DNA of 24,782 bases from an uncultured Eubacteriales bacterium (GTDB lineage: Bacteria; Bacillota; Clostridia; Christensenellales; QAND01). The DNA is taken from NCBI GenBank assembly GCA_900546685.1, contig UREB01000006.1, positions 1-24,782 of the forward strand, written 5' to 3'. A program made the translations under genes and the position numbers. Below the pieces are notes generated by a model. The model had not been told where the DNA came from and made no database searches. It worked only from the letters and a program-made list of their open reading frames with translations. Shown here piece by piece: positions 20,482 to 24,782 of the stretch (position 1 is its first letter; every line of letters starts with the position of its first letter).

Positions 20482-21765
20482 ATGGCATCTCAACGCTTTT
20501 CTTTCAAATACGGGAAAGAGCAGCTTTCCCTTTCCATTGAACACGCGCGCAGCATCCGTGTGCTGGAGGGCGCGCCCCTGCCCCCGCTTGGCGATCTGCC
20601 CCAGGCCTTCTTGCACGGCATCACGGACGGGGCCATTGGCGCCCCGCTGAAAGATCGGCTCTGTCCGCAGGACAAAATCACCATCGTCATCAGCGATATC
20701 ACCCGCTTTTGGATGCGGCAGGATAAAATCGTGGCCCTTCTCACCTCCTATCTGACGGATACGCTCGGCATCCCCCGCGAAAATATCGCCATCCTCGTGG
20801 CGCTCGGCACCCACCGGCCCATGACGGAGGAAGAGCTGAAAACCCTCGTCACGCCGGAGGTCTACGCCCGCTTTGCCGTTTCCAATCATAATTGCATGGC
20901 GGACGATCTCGTTTTTGTCGGCACCACCGCCCGCGGTACGGAGGTTAGGGTAAACCCGCTGTGCGCGGGCCGCAAGGTCATCGTCATCAGCGGCACCGTA
21001 CACCACCTGATGAGCGGCTTTGGCGGCGGCCGCAAGAGCATCCTGCCCGGCGTTTCCGCCAAGAGCACCATCGTGCAGAACCATCTGCACTGCCTGCATG
21101 AAACCGAGCCGCGCTCGGCCGATACCATCGGCATGGCCAAATTGCAGCACAACCCCGTGCACGAAGATATGGCAGAGGCTGCCTCGTTTGTCGATCCTGT
21201 CTTTGGCATCAGCATCGTTTCCAATGCCGAAGGGCAGCACTGCGCCCTATGCTGCGGCGATTTTGCCGCCGCGTGGGAACAAAGCTGCCGCCAGGTGCAC
21301 AAAGCATTTGGCCTGCCCATCGACCATCTGGCCGATGTGGTCGTCGTTTCCTGCGGCGGCTATCCCAAGGATCTAAACCTCTACCAGGCCGTCAAATCGC
21401 TTTTGAACGCCGCCCAGGCCCTAAGGCCGGGGGGCACCATGGTCTTTTTGGCCCAGTGCCCGGAAGGCGGCGGCGCGCCGGACTTTTTCGATTGGATCCA
21501 TTCGCTGGATGCTGGTACGCTGGACCGCGATCTTCGCGCCGCGTTTACCATTGCGGGCTATATCTTCTATGCATCCGTAGAGAAAATCGACCGCTGCCAG
21601 GTCAAGATGCTGTCCGATATCGACCCTTCCATCGCCAGCCGTATGCACCTGCAGGCCTTTTCCTCTCTGGACGCTTTGCTGCAAACGGTGGATTTTTCAG
21701 GTAAGGACGTTTACGTCATGCCGTTCGGCGGCTTTACCGTGCCCTATCTAAAAGGCAGCGTGTAA
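20482..21765 (+). CDS. LarA-family nickel-pincer cofactor-dependent racemase/epimerase
   Basis: Predicted to invert the configuration at a 2-hydroxy acid carbon using the nickel-pincer nucleotide cofactor. The 427 residues carry the family landmarks: ALGTHRPMT (His111), GTVHHLMSGFGGGRKSILPG (His174, Lys185) and a following His201, matching in order and spacing the catalytic His pair, cofactor-bound Lys and nickel-binding His of Lactobacillus lactate racemase. Substrate specificity varies among LarA homologues, so lactate is not certain. AGGAGG seven bases before the ATG at 20482 supports the start. No larB, larC or larE cofactor genes are present in the window. It is monocistronic; the T-box operon follows with its own leader. 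Confidence 0.9.
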   Translation: MASQRFSFKYGKEQLSLSIEHARSIRVLEGAPLPPLGDLPQAFLHGITDGAIGAPLKDRLCPQDKITIVISDITRFWMRQDKIVALLTSYLTDTLGIPRENIAILVALGTHRPMTEEELKTLVTPEVYARFAVSNHNCMADDLVFVGTTARGTEVRVNPLCAGRKVIVISGTVHHLMSGFGGGRKSILPGVSAKSTIVQNHLHCLHETEPRSADTIGMAKLQHNPVHEDMAEAASFVDPVFGISIVSNAEGQHCALCCGDFAAAWEQSCRQVHKAFGLPIDHLADVVVVSCGGYPKDLNLYQAVKSLLNAAQALRPGGTMVFLAQCPEGGGAPDFFDWIHSLDAGTLDRDLRAAFTIAGYIFYASVEKIDRCQVKMLSDIDPSIASRMHLQAFSSLDALLQTVDFSGKDVYVMPFGGFTVPYLKGSV

Positions 21766-21784
21766 AATTTTTTTCGCCCCCCTC

Positions 21785-22081
21785 TTGACAAACCTCCCCC
21801 GCTGTGGTTTCATATTGCTAAACCGTTGACGTGGAGATAAAACAGGACACGCGCTTTTAGAGAGCCGGGGATGGTGGAAGCCTGGCAGTAAGCGGCCTGG
21901 CAAATGGACCACCGAGGGCGCGGGGAACGGGGCTTTGCTCCAAGTATGCCGCGACGCGTCGCCAGCGTTACCCGGCGGGGAGTGTGTCGGCACTCCGGCA
22001 AAGTGGGCGCGTTTTGCGCCAAACAAGGTGGCACCGCAGAGCATCACGCATCTGTCCTTGTATGGGATGGGTGCTTTTTTT
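21785..22081 (+). promoter_or_regulatory. Tryptophan-specific T-box riboswitch with promoter and terminator
   Basis: The promoter -35 TTGACA is at 21785-21790; the -10 is unclear (TTTCAT at 17 bases). Stem I shows the distal block AGAGAGCCGGGGATGGTGGAAG (21860-21880 region) and a specifier loop with CAAATGGACC, giving codon TGG (Trp) at 21905-21907, flanked by paired CAGG/CCTG. The T-box core AAGGTGGCACCGC is at 22025-22037. A terminator hairpin (AGCATC with GGTGCT) and seven T follow (about 22040-22081). Uncharged tRNA-Trp would pair with the specifier and T-box, favour the antiterminator and allow transcription of the transporter. Confidence 0.92.
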
Positions 22082-22144
22082 ATTGCCGCCGCCCGCTTGT
22101 CATCATCGTCCGACGAAAATATTTAGTTGGAAGGAAGACTTCAC

Positions 22145-23146
22145 ATGAAAAAAATCACCAAAACCCTCACCCTGTTGGCCCTTTCCCTCTGCCTCATGCT
22201 AAGCCTTATAGGCTGCGGCGGCGCGCCCGCGGACGGCGCTGTGGATGAAAAGCTTACCGTCGGCGTCGTACAGCTCATCGACAACGGCGCGTTTGAGGAT
22301 ATGCGCGAAGGCTTTATCGCCCGCCTGCAAGAGCTGGGCTATACCGAGGACAAATGCGAGATCTATTATAAAAATGCCCAGGGCGACGCTGCCAACCTCA
22401 ACGCCATCTGCCAAGAGATGGTGGATAAGGACGTAGACCTCATCGCCGCCATCGCCACCCCGGCTGCCCAGGCCGCCGTCAATCTGCAAAGCGATATTCC
22501 GGTGGTGTTTATCTCCGTTTCCAACCCCACCGGCGCCGGCATCATCACCGATATGGCCCATCCGGACAAAAACGCCACCGGCACCTCCAACGCCATCCCG
22601 GTGTCTGAAATGTTCAAGCTGGCGGATCGGCTGACCCCCGGCTGCCAGACCTACGGCCTGTTGTATACCACCGGCGAAATCAACGCCGTGACCACCATCA
22701 ACGACGCCAAAGCGTATATGGACGCCAACGGCATCAAATATGTGGAAAAGGTCGTCTCCAATTCCTCCGAGGTGCAGCAGGCCGCCCAGTCTCTGGTGGG
22801 CAGCGTAGACGCCATCTTCTGCCCCAACGACAGCGTGGTGCAGGCCGCCATGCCGCAGATCGCCCAGATCGCCCGCGAGGCAAAAATCCCAGTCTACGGC
22901 TCGTCGGCCGTGATGGTCAATTCCGGCGCGTTTGCCACCATCTCCATCAGCGATACCGAGATCGGCGCCATCAGCGCCGATATGGCGGATCAAATCCTAA
23001 AGGGCACGCCGGTATCCGAGGTGCCCGCCAAGGTTGTGGATGTGTTTACCACCGTCATCAACCAAAACACGGCGGATGCCATCGGCGCTTCCCTGTCCGA
23101 CGATGTCAAGGCCAACGCGGTCTTGGTAGAGGACAGCGCGCAGTAA
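22145..23146 (+). CDS. ABC transporter substrate-binding lipoprotein, predicted tryptophan uptake (TrpX type)
   Basis: 333 residues. It has a signal peptide with lipobox LIGC and a mature domain of the ABC_sub_bind type (PF04392-like): VGVVQLIDNGAFEDMREGF, QGDAANLNAICQEMV, IAAIATPAAQAAV, VFISVSNPTGAG. The domain order and the permease and ATPase that follow match the trpXYZ-type transporter group known to be preceded by Trp T-boxes. The T-box specifier here is TGG. The ligand is therefore predicted to be tryptophan or a precursor such as indole; the family alone does not prove this. GGAAGGAAG before the ATG at 22145 supports the start. Confidence 0.9.
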   Translation: MKKITKTLTLLALSLCLMLSLIGCGGAPADGAVDEKLTVGVVQLIDNGAFEDMREGFIARLQELGYTEDKCEIYYKNAQGDAANLNAICQEMVDKDVDLIAAIATPAAQAAVNLQSDIPVVFISVSNPTGAGIITDMAHPDKNATGTSNAIPVSEMFKLADRLTPGCQTYGLLYTTGEINAVTTINDAKAYMDANGIKYVEKVVSNSSEVQQAAQSLVGSVDAIFCPNDSVVQAAMPQIAQIAREAKIPVYGSSAVMVNSGAFATISISDTEIGAISADMADQILKGTPVSEVPAKVVDVFTTVINQNTADAIGASLSDDVKANAVLVEDSAQ

Positions 23147-23192
23147 TCGTTTGCTTCGCACCCCTATCATTCTCTGTTGAAAGGATTTTCCC

Positions 23193-24119
23193 ATGGCTTC
23201 GTTATTCTCCCCCACGCTGATGCTGGGCTCGTTGCAGCTCGGCCTGATCTATGGCCTTTTGGCGCTCGGCGTATTCATCAGCTTTCGCATCCTAAACATC
23301 CCTGACCTGACCGCGGATGGCAGCTTCACGCTGGGCCTGGCCGTCTCCGCCGTATGCTCGGTGGCCGGGCACCCGCTCCTGGGGCTGGTGCTCGCCGTGC
23401 TGGCCGGGTGCCTGGCGGGCGCGGTCACCGGGTTTTTACAGACCAAGGTGGGCGTTCATCCCATCCTATCCGGCATTTTGACGATGAGCGGCCTGTATTC
23501 CATCAACCTGTTTGTGATGAATGCCAGCAGCAATATTTCGCTCATCACCGCCAAGACGCTGTTCAACGGCGCGCTCTTCCGGCTCCTTGGCAAGGATGCC
23601 ACCTCTACGCTTGTCCCCGCGCTCATCGTAGCGCTGGCGGTGGGGCTGCTGTTCTGGTTTTTCAAAACGCATTTGGGCCTGTGCATCCGCGCCACCGGCG
23701 ATAATGAAGCGATGGTACGCGCCTCCTCCATCAATGTGGATGGAATTAAAATGTTGGCGCTGGCCCTTTCCAACGGCTGTGTGGCGCTTTCCGGCGCGGT
23801 GCTGGCGCAATACCAGGGCTATGCGGATATCAATACCGGCATCGGCATCGTGGTCGTAGGCCTGGCCAGCGTCATCATCGGCGAAGTGCTCTTTGGCCGC
23901 CGCTCGCTGTCCTTCGGCCTTTTCTCCGCCGTGCTGGGCGCTATCGTCTACCGCTTTATCATCGCCATCGTGCTGAAAATCGGCATCTTCCCCGCGTTTG
24001 CGCTCAAGCTGGTCTCCTCCATAGTCGTGGCGCTGGCGCTCAGCGTGCCCGCCGTCAAACATGCGATCCGGCTGCGCCGCCGCAAAAAACAGGGCCGAAA
24101 GGAGGCCGCCTCATGCTGA
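23193..24119 (+). CDS. ABC transporter permease (TrpY type)
   Basis: 308 residues with about eight to nine membrane helices, resembling the branched-chain amino acid-type permease fold of the COG4120 group. Segments include LGSLQLGLIYGLLALGVFISFRIL near the start, LTADGSFTLGLAVS, and a cytoplasmic loop IRATGDNEAMVRASSINVD (about 170-188), the ATPase-contact region. The C-terminus is basic (RLRRRKKQGRK). AAAGGA about seven bases upstream supports the ATG. The stop overlaps the ATPase start (ATGCTGA). It follows the binding-protein gene after 46 bases, under the same T-box. Confidence 0.92.
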   Translation: MASLFSPTLMLGSLQLGLIYGLLALGVFISFRILNIPDLTADGSFTLGLAVSAVCSVAGHPLLGLVLAVLAGCLAGAVTGFLQTKVGVHPILSGILTMSGLYSINLFVMNASSNISLITAKTLFNGALFRLLGKDATSTLVPALIVALAVGLLFWFFKTHLGLCIRATGDNEAMVRASSINVDGIKMLALALSNGCVALSGAVLAQYQGYADINTGIGIVVVGLASVIIGEVLFGRRSLSFGLFSAVLGAIVYRFIIAIVLKIGIFPAFALKLVSSIVVALALSVPAVKHAIRLRRRKKQGRKEAASC

Positions 24120-24753
24120 CGATTTCCCATGTATCCAAAACCTTTGCCCCCGGCACCGCCAACGAGCATTTGGCGCTGGACGATATCAGCCTGCACCTGG
24201 CGCCCGGCGAATTTGTCACCGTCATCGGCTCCAACGGCGCCGGCAAATCCACCCTGATGAACGCCGTCTCCGGCTCGTTTATCGTGGACAAAGGGCGCAT
24301 CACGCTCGGCGGCCAAGACATTACCTTTGTCAAAGAGCACAAGCGCGCCCGCATCGTCGGCCGCCTGTTTCAAGACCCCATGAAGGGCACAGCGCCCCAT
24401 ATGACCCTCGAGGAAAACCTGGCCCTGGCCTATTCCCGCGGCAAACGCCGCCGGTTCCGTCGCGCCGTCAACGCCAAGGATACCGCCGTGTTCCGCGAAG
24501 CGCTCGCCCGCTTTGGCATGGGGCTGGAGGACCGTATGAAAACCAAGGTCGGCCTGCTCTCCGGCGGCCAGCGGCAGGCCGTTACGCTTTTGATGTGTAC
24601 CATCGTGCCGCCCCGCGTGCTGCTATTGGATGAGCATACCGCCGCACTGGACCCCGCCGCCGCGGAAAAGGTTTTGGCCATCACCCGCGAAATCGTATCC
24701 CGCGAAAAGCTGACCACGCTGATGATTACGCACAATATCCAGTCCGCCCTTTC
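24113..24753 (+). CDS. ABC transporter ATP-binding protein (TrpZ type), truncated by the contig end
   Basis: About 213 genomic residues are visible. Walker A GSNGAGKST (about 40-48), Q-loop in FQDPMKG, signature LSGGQRQ, Walker B LLLDEH with the family-typical HTAALDP that follows, and H-loop His in LMITHN are all present. This is the COG1101-type partner of the permease. It should continue for roughly 40 residues past the edge. The last genuine bases are near 24750-24753; the next codons (SDRKSTRLN) are adapter translation, not protein. The start overlaps the permease stop by seven bases, so the pair is coupled. Confidence 0.9.
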
Positions 24754-24782
24754 AGATCGGAAGAGCACACGTCTGAACTCCA
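24754..24782. other. Illumina TruSeq adapter sequence (non-genomic)
   Basis: From 24754 the sequence is AGATCGGAAGAGC continuing through ACACGTCTGAACTCCA to the end, 29 bases matching the standard TruSeq read-1 adapter. Its translation is the widely seen contaminant peptide SDRKSTRLNS. The three bases before it (24751-24753) may also be non-genomic. Confidence 0.97.

Noticed and set aside
20398..21240. 280-residue minus-strand open frame opposite the LarA-like gene
   Set aside because: The plus strand carries all the LarA active-site residues; the opposite frame shows no recognisable domain.
21904..22248. Short open frames in the 360-base stretch before the substrate-binding protein
   Set aside because: This stretch is the T-box leader, an RNA structure ending in a terminator; the frames lack ribosome sites.
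24430..24768. Minus-strand frame starting MLFRSERADW at the right end
   Set aside because: Its first residues are translated adapter sequence, and the rest is antisense to the ABC ATPase.

Overview
The window looks like one end-to-end contig from an uncultured, GC-rich member of the Clostridia (probably a gut lineage). The evidence is a Gram-positive-type Trp T-box leader, a CIRCE heat-shock operator, strong AGGAGG ribosome sites, several lipobox-type lipoproteins, a surface protein with a C-terminal membrane anchor, and families typical of Clostridia (DUF5058, TIGR04076, trpXYZ-type ABC transporter). The last 29 bases are not genomic: they match an Illumina TruSeq adapter fused to a truncated ABC ATPase gene, so this end is an assembly edge.

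Layout. 1-7.9 kb is mostly minus strand: a beta-helix-like lipoprotein, a radical SAM activase-like protein divergent from an ALDH3-type aldehyde dehydrogenase (+), a TIGR04076 protein, an Hsp20 chaperone under a CIRCE/HrcA operator, a second lipoprotein, and a large beta-solenoid-like anchored surface protein. 7.9-13.4 kb is mostly plus strand: a DapL-like aminotransferase, a small minus-strand gene divergent from an XRE-type regulator over a shared operator, a DUF5058/membrane protein/M20 peptidase operon, and two arrays of a roughly 96-bp palindromic repeat family, each beginning right after a stop codon. 13.5-15.2 kb is a compact three-gene operon (DUF6530-like, Imm5-like putative immunity protein, P-loop kinase-like) with a consensus promoter, operator-like palindromes and a perfect 22-bp hairpin over the first gene junction. 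15.3-20.4 kb is minus strand: malic enzyme translationally coupled to a second TIGR04076 protein, a small coiled-coil protein, a membrane protein, a large tandem-LOTUS/DUF3825 protein with repeated modules, and a Dabb-domain protein. 20.5 kb to the end is plus strand: a LarA-family nickel racemase homologue, then a tryptophan-specific T-box controlling a substrate-binding lipoprotein, permease and ATPase.

How the parts work together. The clearest unit is the T-box-controlled transporter, predicted to import tryptophan or a precursor when tRNA-Trp is uncharged. The DUF5058/membrane/M20 operon reads as uptake of a peptide or N-acyl amino acid followed by hydrolysis near the membrane. The best candidates for undescribed biology are the LOTUS-DUF3825 protein with its downstream membrane partner, the DUF6530/Imm5-like/P-loop operon with its junction hairpin, and the stop-codon-adjacent 96-bp repeats. 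No tRNA, rRNA, CRISPR array, insertion sequence or replication origin was seen. All family assignments come from reading motifs by eye, without database searches.
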